A stretch of DNA of 64,000 nucleotides from Fredinandcohnia onubensis (GCF_031181385.1 NZ_JAPSKV010000002.1:372001-436000), one strand, 5' to 3'; numbered from the stretch's first letter, positions 27,338 to 35,842 are shown. Notes: generated from the letters alone by a model not told the origin. A program made the numbers and translations.

Positions 27338-28306
27338 GTGGTGACAAAGGTACGTCTCGGTTACGTGGCAATGAGTACAGAACTTAAAAATGCATCCACT
27401 TCAAAAACAATGACATTTGCCCAATTTCAAAAAATAGAGGACCGAAAGGCAGCGATTCGGAAATTGGAGCGGATCGCCCTTTCTAATTTACATAATACAC
27501 TTAGACTTCTAAAACATAATGCGGCATCTGACATTCATTTTTACCGGCTTACTTCTCGACTCATTCCTTTAGCCAATCATGAAGAGCTTCTTGATTGGAA
27601 TTATATGAAACCATTAAAGGCAAGCCTTCGTGAAATTGGGAATTTTGTTAAGGAACATGATATCCGGGTGGATTTTCATCCAGATCACTTTGTTTTGATC
27701 AATTCTCCTCAAGTAGACATTCTTAAAAACTCTGTGCGCACCCTAAAGCTTCACTACCTTCTTTTAAGAGCAATGGGGCTAGATCCCACTCATCGCTGTG
27801 TCATGCATGTCGGTGGAAATTATAAAGAGACTGATGTTTCACTTGAACGTTTTGTTACCAATTGGATGGATGTCCCGACAAAAATTCAAAAGATGATTAT
27901 GCTTGAAAATGATGATACATCGTTCACTCTAGAAGATACCCTATACTTATGTGAAAAACTAAATATTCCACTTGTATTTGATTATCATCACCATCTTGCC
28001 CATCATGAAAATCCTAATTGGGAAATGCATTGGGAGAGGGTTGTCCAAACGTGGAAGCATTCACCACTTCCGATCAAAATGCATATATCAAGTCCAAAAA
28101 GCAATGAAGCATTTCGTCATCATTCAGACTTTGTTGATATAGAGATGTTCTTTACATTTTTAAAAGAAATTAAAGGCAGTGTTCCACAAATCGACTGCAT
28201 GATCGAAGCAAAGAAAAAAGACGCTGCACTCTTTCAACTGATGGAAGAAATCAAAACGAGGGATGATGTAGAAATAATCGACGGCTCTTCCTTTAATTTG
28301 AAATAG
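27338..28306 (+). CDS. UV DNA damage endonuclease UvsE-like (second copy)
   Basis: 322 residues and the same UVDE barrel as the preceding gene: RLGYVAMSTEL opening, RVDFHPDHFVLI, CVMHVGGNYK, LENDDTSF, VFDYHHHLAHHE, KMHISSPKSNEAF and MIEAKKKD. The His-rich loop HHHLAHHE differs from the first copy. The two are clearly diverged paralogues rather than a recent duplication. GTG start with GTGAGGTGA upstream; an adjacent second GTG would also fit. Probably co-transcribed with the first copy (54-base gap holding a repeat remnant). It may differ in damage preference (inference). Confidence 0.9.
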   Translation: MVTKVRLGYVAMSTELKNASTSKTMTFAQFQKIEDRKAAIRKLERIALSNLHNTLRLLKHNAASDIHFYRLTSRLIPLANHEELLDWNYMKPLKASLREIGNFVKEHDIRVDFHPDHFVLINSPQVDILKNSVRTLKLHYLLLRAMGLDPTHRCVMHVGGNYKETDVSLERFVTNWMDVPTKIQKMIMLENDDTSFTLEDTLYLCEKLNIPLVFDYHHHLAHHENPNWEMHWERVVQTWKHSPLPIKMHISSPKSNEAFRHHSDFVDIEMFFTFLKEIKGSVPQIDCMIEAKKKDAALFQLMEEIKTRDDVEIIDGSSFNLK

Positions 28307-28378
28307 TGGGTTACATGGACAGGTTCATTGTCCCAAAATAAAAAACGGGACAGGTAACCTGTCCCTCCGCCCCATTAG
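28307..28378. repeat. GGGACA/TGTCCC palindromic repeat, copy 5
   Basis: A TGGACAGG...TTGTCCC half, linker AAAATAAAAAAC, then GGGACAGGTAACCTGTCCC, a near-perfect palindrome. It sits between the convergent uvsE-2 and yugN genes and overlaps the yugN stop, and can act as a terminator for both. Confidence 0.8.
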
Positions 28379-28800
28379 GATACTAAGTCTCTCATGGAAT
28401 TGTATATGCGTTCTACTACTTCAACACCAGCTTGTTCCCATCTGCTTTTATCAGATATACGCCCATCCTTATCCAGTGGCTCTTGGAATTGGTCAAGTCC
28501 AGTCGTTGCAGTGACAAATGAGTTTTCGTCATGGTCAAGACCAAAATTCACAATATGCTTTATGACATATGGTGTACCGAATTGTATTTGTGCACTCGAA
28601 TGATCCAGCATCCCTTCCACAACGAAAAAAGGAACTCGTAAATAAATGGTTTCTCCATTTTCACGTGATAATATAGCATCGAACTTTCCTTGATCATATT
28701 CAAAGTTGCTACAAAAACTGCATCCATGGGAATCAAATATATCTCGGACTGCGCCAAAGTTTGCTGTTTTCCCATCGATTACTGAATTTAATGCAATCAC
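28375..28800 (-). CDS. YugN-like family protein
   Basis: 141 residues matching the YugN-like family of small Bacillus proteins: an N-terminal region, then YLRVPFFVVEGMLD, FGTPYVIKHIVNFGLD, the FQEPLDKDG turn and a C-terminal amphipathic helix. Function is unknown. GTG start with AGAGGTGAA correctly spaced. It is placed convergently with uvsE-2 and divergently from splA. Its single CSFC pair (about residues 27-30) is a possible redox or metal site, but this is only an observation. Confidence 0.8.
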   Translation of the reverse strand: MIALNSVIDGKTANFGAVRDIFDSHGCSFCSNFEYDQGKFDAILSRENGETIYLRVPFFVVEGMLDHSSAQIQFGTPYVIKHIVNFGLDHDENSFVTATTGLDQFQEPLDKDGRISDKSRWEQAGVEVVERIYNSMRDLVS

Positions 28801-28960
28801 ACTTATTCACCTCTACTAATCATAGTTACTAATGGTAGTATTTTCAAAATGGTAAAGGAACATACATGGTTGCATGAAACCTCTTCTTTTTCCATAATCC
28901 AACAGACATAATTTAGGGAATGAATAGCAAAAATGAGTAAAAAGGATTTAATTCTTTTTA

Positions 28961-29030
28961 TTGGGACACAGGCACAAGTTCGTTGTCCCACTAAAACAAA
29001 TTTTTGGGACGAAGGACCTCTGTCCCACTG
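28961..29030. repeat. GGGACA/TGTCCC palindromic repeat, copy 6
   Basis: GGGACACAGGCAC...GTTGTCCC, linker ACTAAAACAAATTTT, then GGGACGAAGGACCTCTGTCCC. It lies immediately upstream of splA and creates a false in-frame extension of that gene back to 28933. A TGAATA sequence at 28921 resembles a sigma-G -35 element but no good -10 was found. Confidence 0.75.
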
Positions 29031-29043
29031 TAAAGGTGATGTC

Positions 29044-29292
29044 ATGGAACAAATGTATCAGGCTGGAGATGTTGTTTATGTATTTTATCGAAATCCCCAT
29101 ACTCAAGATGTAGCTAATATCCAAGCGGCAGCTGTTGTGAATCACCCTGAGAGACCAAATGAGTTAGCCCTGTTTCTGTATGAAACGTATTATCCATTAT
29201 CAAATGAGGTTGCTGTTTATTCCACAGAAGAAGAAGCAAACCAAGCCTATCAGTATTACTATGGGGATGTTTCAGAAGGGACATTCGAATGA
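29044..29292 (+). CDS. splA: SplA, regulator of spore photoproduct lyase
   Basis: 82 residues from the ATG behind AAAGGTGAT. An upstream in-frame start at 28933 would translate the intergenic repeat and is rejected. The core VFYRNPHTQDVANIQ and the LYETYYPL segment match Bacillus subtilis SplA, a small TRAP-like negative regulator that limits splB expression in the forespore. The stop overlaps the splB start (ATGA), so the two are translationally coupled, as in the known splAB operon. Confidence 0.92.
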   Translation: MEQMYQAGDVVYVFYRNPHTQDVANIQAAAVVNHPERPNELALFLYETYYPLSNEVAVYSTEEEANQAYQYYYGDVSEGTFE

Positions 29293-30314
29293 AGCCATTT
29301 AATCCAAAGCTCATTTATTTTGAACCGAAAGCATTAGATTATCCGTTAGGAAAACAGCTTCTCGAAAAATTTGAAAAGATGGATGTTGAGATTCGATATA
29401 CCACATCACACAATCAGGTAAGAAACTTACCAGGTGACAACGACTTCCAAAAATACCGAGTCGCTAAATCAACACTTGTAGTGGGGATTAGAAAGACGCT
29501 TAAATTTGACACCTCAAAGCCTTCTGCAGAATATGCAATTCCCTTCGCAACTGGCTGTATGGGGCATTGTCATTATTGTTACCTACAAACAACGATGGGA
29601 ACAAAGCCATATATTCGTACATATGTAAATGTCGACGAAATTCTAGAAGCTGCTGATCAATATATGGAGGAGCGCGCACCTGAAATAACAAGGTTTGAAG
29701 CATCCTGTACATCGGACATTGTAGGGATTGATCATTTAACACATACTCTTAAAAGAGCGATTGAACATTTTGGTGAATCAGAGTTTGGCAAATTACGGTT
29801 TGTGACAAAATTTCATCACGTCGATCATTTATTAGATGCCAAGCACAACGGCAAAACCAGGTTCCGCTTTAGTATGAATGCTGATTATATTGTAAAGAAC
29901 TTTGAACCTGGAACTTCCCCGTTAGAAAAAAGAATCGATGCTGCAGGTAAAGTTGCGAGGGCTGGTTATCCTCTTGGGTTTATCATAGCTCCCATCTACC
30001 TCCATGAGGGTTGGGAAGATGGATACTATAAGATGTTCGAGCGATTAGAAGCAGAATTGCCCCCAGAAGCCAAAAAGGACTTAACCTTTGAATTCATTCA
30101 ACACAGATTTACCAAGCCAGCGAAAAGGGTTATCGAAAAAAATTACCCAATGACTAAATTGGAACTAGACGAAGAAAAAAGAAGGTATAAGTGGGGTAAA
30201 TACGGAATCGGGAAATACATCTATCAGAAAGATGAAGAAGAGGATATCAAGAAACACCTCTATTCGTATATGGAAAAATTTTTCCCAAACGCAAAACTGG
30301 AATACTTCACATAA
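29289..30314 (+). CDS. splB: spore photoproduct lyase (radical SAM)
   Basis: 341 residues, the standard SplB length. The radical SAM cluster Cys90-x3-Cys94-x2-Cys97 binds [4Fe-4S] and SAM; Cys140 in EASCTSD corresponds to the hydrogen-donating cysteine of the Bacillus enzyme. It directly reverses 5-thyminyl-5,6-dihydrothymine in UV-irradiated spores at germination. It overlaps splA by four bases. Its presence shows that the organism forms endospores. Confidence 0.97.
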   Translation: MKPFNPKLIYFEPKALDYPLGKQLLEKFEKMDVEIRYTTSHNQVRNLPGDNDFQKYRVAKSTLVVGIRKTLKFDTSKPSAEYAIPFATGCMGHCHYCYLQTTMGTKPYIRTYVNVDEILEAADQYMEERAPEITRFEASCTSDIVGIDHLTHTLKRAIEHFGESEFGKLRFVTKFHHVDHLLDAKHNGKTRFRFSMNADYIVKNFEPGTSPLEKRIDAAGKVARAGYPLGFIIAPIYLHEGWEDGYYKMFERLEAELPPEAKKDLTFEFIQHRFTKPAKRVIEKNYPMTKLELDEEKRRYKWGKYGIGKYIYQKDEEEDIKKHLYSYMEKFFPNAKLEYFT

Positions 30315-30351
30315 ATCAAGGTAAAAATACCGTTGGACAAGGTATTCTTGT

Positions 30352-30381
30352 CAGGGACAAAGGCACAGGTCCATCGTCCCC
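30352..30381. repeat. partial GGGACA repeat, copy 7
   Basis: AGGGACAAAGGCACAGGTCC...CGTCCCC between splB and a small gene; only the left half of the element is clear. Confidence 0.6.
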
Positions 30382-30400
30382 AAAAAATGCAGAGGTGAAA

Positions 30401-30550
30401 ATGATGGCAAAGCAAAAAGGAAATAACAACGCGAAACAACAAAGAAATAATGATGTTGGTTCAGGATCAAGATACCATGAAAAACACGCAAGCCATGTTC
30501 CAGATTATGGTGCTAATAGCATGGATCCCAATGCAAAGGGATACAAATAA
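30401..30550 (+). CDS. small hydrophilic protein downstream of splB, possibly spore-associated
   Basis: 49 codons from ATGATG behind AGAGGTGA, too short to stand out by length alone. The product is rich in Asn, Lys, Gln, Gly and His with no hydrophobic core (it starts MMAKQKGNNNAKQQ and ends DPNAKGYK). The composition resembles minor small acid-soluble spore proteins, but I could not match it to a named Ssp family. Its position between splB and the next gene suggests sporulation-linked expression. Coding is supported mainly by the good ribosome site and a clean stop. Confidence 0.6.
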   Translation: MMAKQKGNNNAKQQRNNDVGSGSRYHEKHASHVPDYGANSMDPNAKGYK

Positions 30551-30575
30551 GCTTTAGAAAAGAGGAATCAATAGT

Positions 30576-30941
30576 ATGGATATTGAGGCTAGAAATTCAA
30601 CGGAGGCTGCCCTCCTTGATTATAAGACTGGTTTAGGTACCTTCACTAAAAAAATGCCAAAGCTTGCTGAGTTATATAATGCTTTTACAGAAGAATGCTT
30701 TAAAGAGGGCGTTTTATCTCAAAAACAAAAACAACTTATTGCTTTAGGAATAAGTCTGTATTCACAAGATGAATATTGTATCATCTACCATACAAAAGGC
30801 TGTTTAGATCAAGGTTGTTCTGAAGAGGAAATACTCGAAGCTATCGGTGTAACTGCGGCGTTTGGTGGAGGAGCAGCCATGAGTCAAGCCGTTACACTTG
30901 TTCAGGAGAGTATCGAAGAATTGAACCAATTGAAACAGTAA
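30576..30941 (+). CDS. carboxymuconolactone decarboxylase family protein (AhpD-like)
   Basis: 121 residues, all-alpha CMD/AhpD fold. The conserved region runs from [21 protein letters not shown] to the His four residues after the Cys (CIIYH), then [20 protein letters not shown]. Members are often peroxide-related disulfide reductases; with a single Cys rather than CxxC, the reductase function is uncertain. It lies 25 bases after the small spore-type gene and ends in a clear terminator. Confidence 0.85.
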   Translation: MDIEARNSTEAALLDYKTGLGTFTKKMPKLAELYNAFTEECFKEGVLSQKQKQLIALGISLYSQDEYCIIYHTKGCLDQGCSEEEILEAIGVTAAFGGGAAMSQAVTLVQESIEELNQLKQ

Positions 30942-30955
30942 AACCTTTTTAACCC

Positions 30956-30985
30956 AAGACAGTCTCCTACAAGGCTGTCTTTTTC
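30956..30985 (+). terminator. terminator after the CMD-family gene
   Basis: AAGACAG and CTGTCTT stem with a 12-base loop, followed by TTTTCCC. It is 15 bases past the stop. Confidence 0.8.
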
Positions 30986-30990
30986 CCGAT

Positions 30991-31023
30991 AAAAAACACA
31001 CTCATAAGTTTTAATGAGTGTGT
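30991..31023 (-). terminator. terminator of the DUF2383 gene
   Basis: ACACACTCAT / ATGAGTGTGT, a 10-bp stem, followed on the minus strand by TTTTTT. It is located 19 bases past the gene stop. Confidence 0.88.
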
Positions 31024-31041
31024 CATACTTTAATTTATGAT

Positions 31042-31476
31042 TCATCTATAAAGTAAGTTTTTAATTTCTTCTGCATGTCTGCGACTTGAATCAATTACCT
31101 CTTCAGCTATTTTCCTGCTTTCTGAATCAAGATCTCCCTTAACAAGTTCCTCTGAATACTCAACACCATATTTATCTAGCCCTTTTATCGCATCTTCCAT
31201 AATCCCCTCTGGATCGTTGGAAAGCATCATTTTGTGCATGGAACTGTGGATTCTTCCGGATAAACCCTCGTTATCCGCGGGCACTCCATTTAAATTTTGA
31301 ATCCTTTCAGCGATTTTTTGAGCATTTTGCTTGGTCTCTTGTTGCATCGCTTGGAACTTCTGCTTTAACGACGGATCGTCAAGATTTTGGATGTGATGTT
31401 CAAAGGCACGAATTCCCATATAACATCCTCTTAATAAAGTATTTAGCTCCTCAATCACGATTTCGTTATTGTTCAT
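31042..31476 (-). CDS. DUF2383 / PA2169-type four-helix bundle protein
   Basis: 144 residues forming a ferritin-like four-helix bundle: ELNTLLRGCYMGIRAFEHHI, a second helix to about 65, SGRIHSSMHKMM and AIKGLDKYGVEYSEELV, and a final HAEEIKNLL helix. The DUF2383 family is of unknown function and is often found in spore formers and stress contexts. Acid and His residues in helices could bind metal, but no full ferritin diiron site is obvious. It is monocistronic. Confidence 0.8.
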   Translation of the reverse strand: MNNNEIVIEELNTLLRGCYMGIRAFEHHIQNLDDPSLKQKFQAMQQETKQNAQKIAERIQNLNGVPADNEGLSGRIHSSMHKMMLSNDPEGIMEDAIKGLDKYGVEYSEELVKGDLDSESRKIAEEVIDSSRRHAEEIKNLLYR

Positions 31477-31616
31477 ATTCTCACACTTTTCCTTTTTTCC
31501 CTTATTATGAAGGATTTAAACGATATTATACATGTAAAAGCCCCTATCAAACAGGCACCTCTCCACATTTTAAACATAAATTGAATAATGATAAATATAT
31601 GTCTGGAGGATTCAGT

Positions 31617-32711
31617 ATGGAGAAGAACAAAACACCACAATCCATGCCAAAAGCAGCAAGAGTAAATTGGCATATGTGGGAAATCATCGGGGTTATTTTA
31701 GTTTTTGGTTTACTGCTTCTTTTATTACTTTCTCCTAATTCTATGTCAACGCTTTTCGATACCATCATTCAAGAAGTAAAACCAGTTGTTGTAGATATTT
31801 TCCTCACAAGTGAAATTGGGATTGCTATTATTGTAAGTGTTATCGTTGGTAGGATACTAGAACGATTAGGTTTTACAGACGGGTTGATTCGAATTTTTGT
31901 CCCCATTATGAAGTGGTTTAAAATCAATCCTTCAGTCATCATCCCAAGTGTGTACAATATTCTTGGAGATATAAATGCAGCTGGAAAAATTTCCGGACCG
32001 ATTTTAGTAAAGGCAAATGCGACAAAGGCTGAACAAAAAATTGCCGTTGCGACAATGATTCAGTCCCCCCAATCCTTTGCTACCTTTGTACTTGGACTGA
32101 TTGCTCTTTCCGTTTTTGGAATTAATGCCTTTCCCCTAGTAATATTATCTATTTTCGTTCCAATTGTGATTGTTCCACTCTTACTATCAAGAACGATTTA
32201 CCGAGACACAAAAAAAGTAGAACTTACCGAATTACCTCGTTTTACACCCAACACACGGTTTTTAAACACGATTTTCGCATCAGCTAAAGAAGGAGCAGAA
32301 CTTCTCTTTCTTATTATCATCCCTGCGGTAGCTGCTGTATTCTTTTTCATCGGCGCATTAAAATTTGCGGGTGTCTGGAGCTTCATTGAATCAGGTCTTT
32401 CTTCAAGTCTAATGTTTCTAAGTATCGAACCTGCTACTGGAATCGTTTCGGTACTAGCTGCACCAACATTGGCAGTTGCACAACTTGCGGACCTTGCTAC
32501 AACCATTGATCCTCGATTAATTGTTGGTTCATTTGTTCTTGCCAATTCAGGATTGCCGTTATCTGTCATCTTCGGCCAAGTGCCTGTCACTTGGGCTGAA
32601 AGCTCAGACCTTACAGAAAGAGAAGTACTTGGAGCTGCCGTAATTGGACTGATTATCCGCATTGCCACAGCCTGTGTACTCGGCTACTGGCTAACTCCAT
32701 TTTTGGTGTGA
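31617..32711 (+). CDS. nucleoside-recognition (Gate) domain membrane protein
   Basis: 364 residues from the ATG preceded by GGAGGA; an upstream in-frame ATG at 31581 has no site. About eight to nine membrane helices form two Gate (nucleoside recognition) units with the NPSVIIPSVYNILGDINAAGKISGP signature region in the first. Such proteins are proposed to transport nucleosides or related small molecules or to act in spore membranes; the actual substrate is unknown. It is followed 6 bases later by an amidohydrolase, which suggests the two act on the same small molecule. Confidence 0.82.
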   Translation: MEKNKTPQSMPKAARVNWHMWEIIGVILVFGLLLLLLLSPNSMSTLFDTIIQEVKPVVVDIFLTSEIGIAIIVSVIVGRILERLGFTDGLIRIFVPIMKWFKINPSVIIPSVYNILGDINAAGKISGPILVKANATKAEQKIAVATMIQSPQSFATFVLGLIALSVFGINAFPLVILSIFVPIVIVPLLLSRTIYRDTKKVELTELPRFTPNTRFLNTIFASAKEGAELLFLIIIPAVAAVFFFIGALKFAGVWSFIESGLSSSLMFLSIEPATGIVSVLAAPTLAVAQLADLATTIDPRLIVGSFVLANSGLPLSVIFGQVPVTWAESSDLTEREVLGAAVIGLIIRIATACVLGYWLTPFLV

Positions 32712-32717
32712 TGGTAG

Positions 32718-33929
32718 ATGAAATATATTATTCGCGGAAAAAAACTCATCACGGTTTCGGAAGCGGGGACGATTGAGAATGGTGGAATGTTGGTCGAAAA
32801 CGGATTAATTAAAGTGGTGGGTACGTGGAATGATTTACAAACTCAATACCCTGATGTTGAGGTGGTTGATTATTCAAAGCATGTAATTACACCATCACTT
32901 GTTGACTGTCATACCCATTTACTTGAGTTTGCGCCTACTTCGCTTTATCCGGTAACTCCTGAGACCCATTTTATTGCCGGAAAAGGAATTCTTTTTAAGG
33001 CTTTATCCTCTGGAATTACGGCATTAGGTGAGCAAATATGTGGTCATCCACTATGTGATTTTTCTATAAGAAATTATCGTGAAGCTGTGGGTAACTTTCC
33101 AATGGATATCTCGTTTGCAACGACAAGCATCTCCATTGGCTTTGAAGAACTTGCCCATTTCACATCGATTACCGGATCAACGGCTGTTACTCTGGATGAC
33201 TTAACTTCATCTACTCTGGTAAAAAAAATCGCTGAAAACAGTGATTATCCTGGTGAAAATATATTTATCAATGCCACCCCAGCTAATTTTATGGAGGATG
33301 TGGTACCAAGAGCCGGCGAAATCATTTATACCCGCCGGCAACTGCAGGAACTTGTCTCTATTTTTCATGAAATGGGTAAGAAAATTGGTTGCCATGTTGC
33401 GGGTAAAGAAGGAATTGAGCTGACCCTTAAAGCTGGGTTTGATGTCTTGCACCATGCCCACGGGATTACGGATGAGCAGATCAATCAAGTGGCTGACAAA
33501 GGAATACAAATTGTCGCTACTCCAATGGGCGGAACACATCTACCACCCAACTCTCCTGAGGAAATTAAGAAGTTGGTACAGAAACAGATTCATGTTTCTA
33601 TTTCTACAGATTCATACTTGCCACCTTATCCTGGGGTTCCATGGCTGCCATTTCAGGATCGCTCTTTAAAAGGGCCCGACTCTTTGATGCTTATCGCTGG
33701 GCCAGCTATGAAACTGTTAAAGGATAGCTACAATGAGAACGACATTCTTGCATTATTAACCGCAAATCCAGCTAGGATTCTAGGGAAAGAAAAACAATTT
33801 GGTAAGTTAAAACCAGGACTTGAAGCCAATTTCCTAGTCGCCGAAGGCATACCAGGTTTGGAAATAACAGATGTAGAACAAATTAAAAAAGTCTTTTTTA
33901 GAGGTAAAAAGGTAATAAGCCGCCATTAA
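32718..33929 (+). CDS. amidohydrolase family metal-dependent hydrolase
   Basis: 403 residues, TIM-barrel amidohydrolase with composite beta-sandwich ends. Metal ligands are visible: VDCHTHL (HxH), CHVAGKEG, HHAHGIT and STDSYLPP (late Asp). The family hydrolyses C-N bonds in cyclic or linear amides and purine/pyrimidine derivatives (imidazolonepropionase, cytosine and guanine deaminase relatives). Coupling with the upstream Gate transporter (6-base gap) hints at a heterocyclic or nucleobase-like substrate (inference). A very strong terminator follows. Confidence 0.85.
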   Translation: MKYIIRGKKLITVSEAGTIENGGMLVENGLIKVVGTWNDLQTQYPDVEVVDYSKHVITPSLVDCHTHLLEFAPTSLYPVTPETHFIAGKGILFKALSSGITALGEQICGHPLCDFSIRNYREAVGNFPMDISFATTSISIGFEELAHFTSITGSTAVTLDDLTSSTLVKKIAENSDYPGENIFINATPANFMEDVVPRAGEIIYTRRQLQELVSIFHEMGKKIGCHVAGKEGIELTLKAGFDVLHHAHGITDEQINQVADKGIQIVATPMGGTHLPPNSPEEIKKLVQKQIHVSISTDSYLPPYPGVPWLPFQDRSLKGPDSLMLIAGPAMKLLKDSYNENDILALLTANPARILGKEKQFGKLKPGLEANFLVAEGIPGLEITDVEQIKKVFFRGKKVISRH

Positions 33930-33963
33930 TGTAAAACAGTCTTATTCTTCTAAACTCACTAAA

Positions 33964-34009
33964 TAAATAAAGAGAGTGGGGTAATTATTAACCCCACTCT
34001 CTTTATTTA
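33964..34009. terminator. long bidirectional terminator
   Basis: A 19-bp arm (TAAATAAAGAGAGTGGGGT) with a perfect complement and an 8-base loop, T tracts on both strands, between convergent genes. Confidence 0.92.
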
Positions 34010-34039
34010 AATAGGCAAACAAATGGTACCTTCTCACTA

Positions 34040-34990
34040 CTATTCTAAATTCGCAACGAGTCTCCCTTTAACTTCGTGTCGTTCTAAGCGTGCTAGACCA
34101 TCAGCGATTTCATCAAATGTGATTTCTGAAATCGTTGGTTTTAAATGACCTTGAGCCATTAATTCATAAATAGCTGCAATATCCTCAACCGTACCTCCAA
34201 CGCTTCCTTTTAATTGAACTGATTTTAAAATTAAGTTGCTAGTGTTAATCGTTGTTTGTAATTTACCCATTCCAACAAGAACAACTGTACCACCGACAGC
34301 TACAGTGTCAATTGCGTCTGAGGTTGTAGTACCAAAGCCAGCATAATCAACGATTAGCTCAGGAGAAAATTCAGCTAACTCTGATACATTTTCTACAACA
34401 ACATTACATCCAATTTCTTTTGCAAGTTCTCGAGCAGCTGGATTTACATCTGCTGCATACACTTCACAACCTGCAACCACAGCAGCACGTGCAGCCATTT
34501 GGCCTAATCCACCAATACCAATTACTCCAACCTTCATACCGGCTTTTGCTCCACCCTTTTGGAACATTGCATGGTATGATGTCATACCTGCATCCGTACC
34601 AGCAGCAGCCTGTGCAAATGAAACGCCTTCAGGTATTGGAACTAAGTCACAAGCAGGCACAAGAACTTTATTCGCATAACCGCCATCACGACCATTACCA
34701 GGACCTAATCCATCCTTACCTACTGGACAAACACCTACACGGTCACCAATTTTATAATCAGTAACACCTTCACCAATTTCTGTTATGACACCTGCTATTT
34801 CATGACCTAAAATAATAGGTACTTTCGCTAAGATATTTAACCAGCCTGGATCACGTAATGTCGCGACGTCAGAATGACATAATCCGGAAGCTTTCACGTC
34901 TATTATAACAGTACCAGGAGTTGCAACTGGATCTGCCTTATCGACTAATACTAATGGTTCATTTGTTGTTGTAAATTCCCAACCCTTCAT
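34040..34990 (-). CDS. zinc-type alcohol dehydrogenase lacking the structural-zinc lobe
   Basis: 316 residues, MDR superfamily. The catalytic zinc residues Cys38 (GLCHSD) and His63-Glu64 (GHEIAG) are present and GIGGLGQMAA is the cofactor motif. The four-cysteine structural-zinc loop is replaced by a Gly-rich stretch (VGKDGLGPGNGRDGG), explaining the shorter length than the family's 340. Probably NAD(P)-dependent oxidation of an alcohol or reduction of an aldehyde. It is divergent from a TetR gene with a perfect inverted repeat between, so is likely the target of that regulator. Confidence 0.85.
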   Translation of the reverse strand: MKGWEFTTTNEPLVLVDKADPVATPGTVIIDVKASGLCHSDVATLRDPGWLNILAKVPIILGHEIAGVITEIGEGVTDYKIGDRVGVCPVGKDGLGPGNGRDGGYANKVLVPACDLVPIPEGVSFAQAAAGTDAGMTSYHAMFQKGGAKAGMKVGVIGIGGLGQMAARAAVVAGCEVYAADVNPAARELAKEIGCNVVVENVSELAEFSPELIVDYAGFGTTTSDAIDTVAVGGTVVLVGMGKLQTTINTSNLILKSVQLKGSVGGTVEDIAAIYELMAQGHLKPTISEITFDEIADGLARLERHEVKGRLVANLE

Positions 34991-35087
34991 GATTTCAGTC
35001 CCCCATATACTATAATAAATATTTTACAATAATAACTTTAATCCTTAAGTTCTTTGTCTTCAATCAACAAAAAAACCGGAATGTTCA

Positions 35088-35119
35088 TTACTATACAAAT
35101 CGCAAATTTTGTATAGTAA
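35088..35119. promoter_or_regulatory. perfect inverted repeat, probable TetR operator
   Basis: TTACTATACAAA and TTTGTATAGTAA, 12-base perfect arms with an 8-base spacer, lie in the 193-base gap between the divergent alcohol dehydrogenase and TetR genes. The dyad with this size fits a TetR-family dimer site controlling both genes. Confidence 0.72.
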
Positions 35120-35183
35120 TTTATCCACATTTATTGCAGAATAGACAAATTTCGTACATACTTTATTATGGAGGTGAGCCATT

Positions 35184-35783
35184 GTGTTTGAGCAAGATAA
35201 GAGAGTTCAACGTTCAAAAGCCGCGATAAAGGATACCTTTTTACAGTTACTTTTTAAAAAGCCCTTTGAGCAAATTACTGTTTCTGAATTAGTAAAAGAA
35301 GCAAATTATAATCGTGGCACATTTTACTCCAATTTTGAGACAAAAGAACACTTATTAGGTGAGGTCATTCAGGACATTTTAGATGAAATGATTGAACAAA
35401 TACGAACCCCCTATAAATCAATTAATAGGGTAGATATGAATGAATTAAATATAGACGATATAACTTTGTTTTCATATTTTCAAGAAAATAGTGAGCTTTA
35501 TAAACTATTATTAAGCAATCATATTCGTGTTGATTTTCGTTATCAAATGGCAATAGCTTTAGAAGAAATGTTTATTGAAGAATATGACTACGTGATTGAG
35601 GATGGAGTTACAGTAGATACAAAGTGGCTATATATTTATCGTGCACATGGGATTGCCGGGTTAATCATTCGATGGATAGAAGAAGACTTTTTAACCTCCC
35701 CAACATACATGGCTCAGCAAACGTTAAAACTAATGACCACCTCTACAAGGTTCTTTAATGTTAAAAATAAGACTAAAAATTAA
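35184..35783 (+). CDS. TetR-family transcriptional regulator
   Basis: 199 residues with a GTG start behind GGAGGTGA. The N-terminal HTH runs QRSKAAIKDTFLQLLFKKPFEQITVSEL then the recognition helix NYNRGTFYSNFETKEHLL. The C-terminal all-helical domain, of the type often called TetR_C_33-like, would bind an effector. It is divergent from the alcohol dehydrogenase and flanks the dyad at 35088-35119, so it likely represses that gene and itself. The effector is possibly the alcohol or aldehyde substrate. Confidence 0.9.
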   Translation: MFEQDKRVQRSKAAIKDTFLQLLFKKPFEQITVSELVKEANYNRGTFYSNFETKEHLLGEVIQDILDEMIEQIRTPYKSINRVDMNELNIDDITLFSYFQENSELYKLLLSNHIRVDFRYQMAIALEEMFIEEYDYVIEDGVTVDTKWLYIYRAHGIAGLIIRWIEEDFLTSPTYMAQQTLKLMTTSTRFFNVKNKTKN

Positions 35784-35799
35784 TCTTCATTAACAGAAA

Positions 35800-35842
35800 G
35801 GTACCTACCCCAATTGTTTCTATTTGGGGCTAGGTACCCTTT
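35800..35842. terminator. terminator between tetR and the luciferase-type gene
   Basis: GGTACCTA-CCCCAA pairs with TTGGGG-C-TAGGTACC (one-base bulge), followed by CTTTT on the plus strand. Confidence 0.8.

Noticed and set aside
28933-29043. 37-residue extension of SplA
   Set aside because: The extension translates repeat copy 6, and known SplA is about 80 residues with a start matching 29044.
32198-32668. 156-residue open frame antisense to the Gate-domain gene
   Set aside because: It lies wholly within a well-supported membrane protein gene and has a low-complexity, Ala/Ser/Thr-rich composition typical of an antisense shadow.
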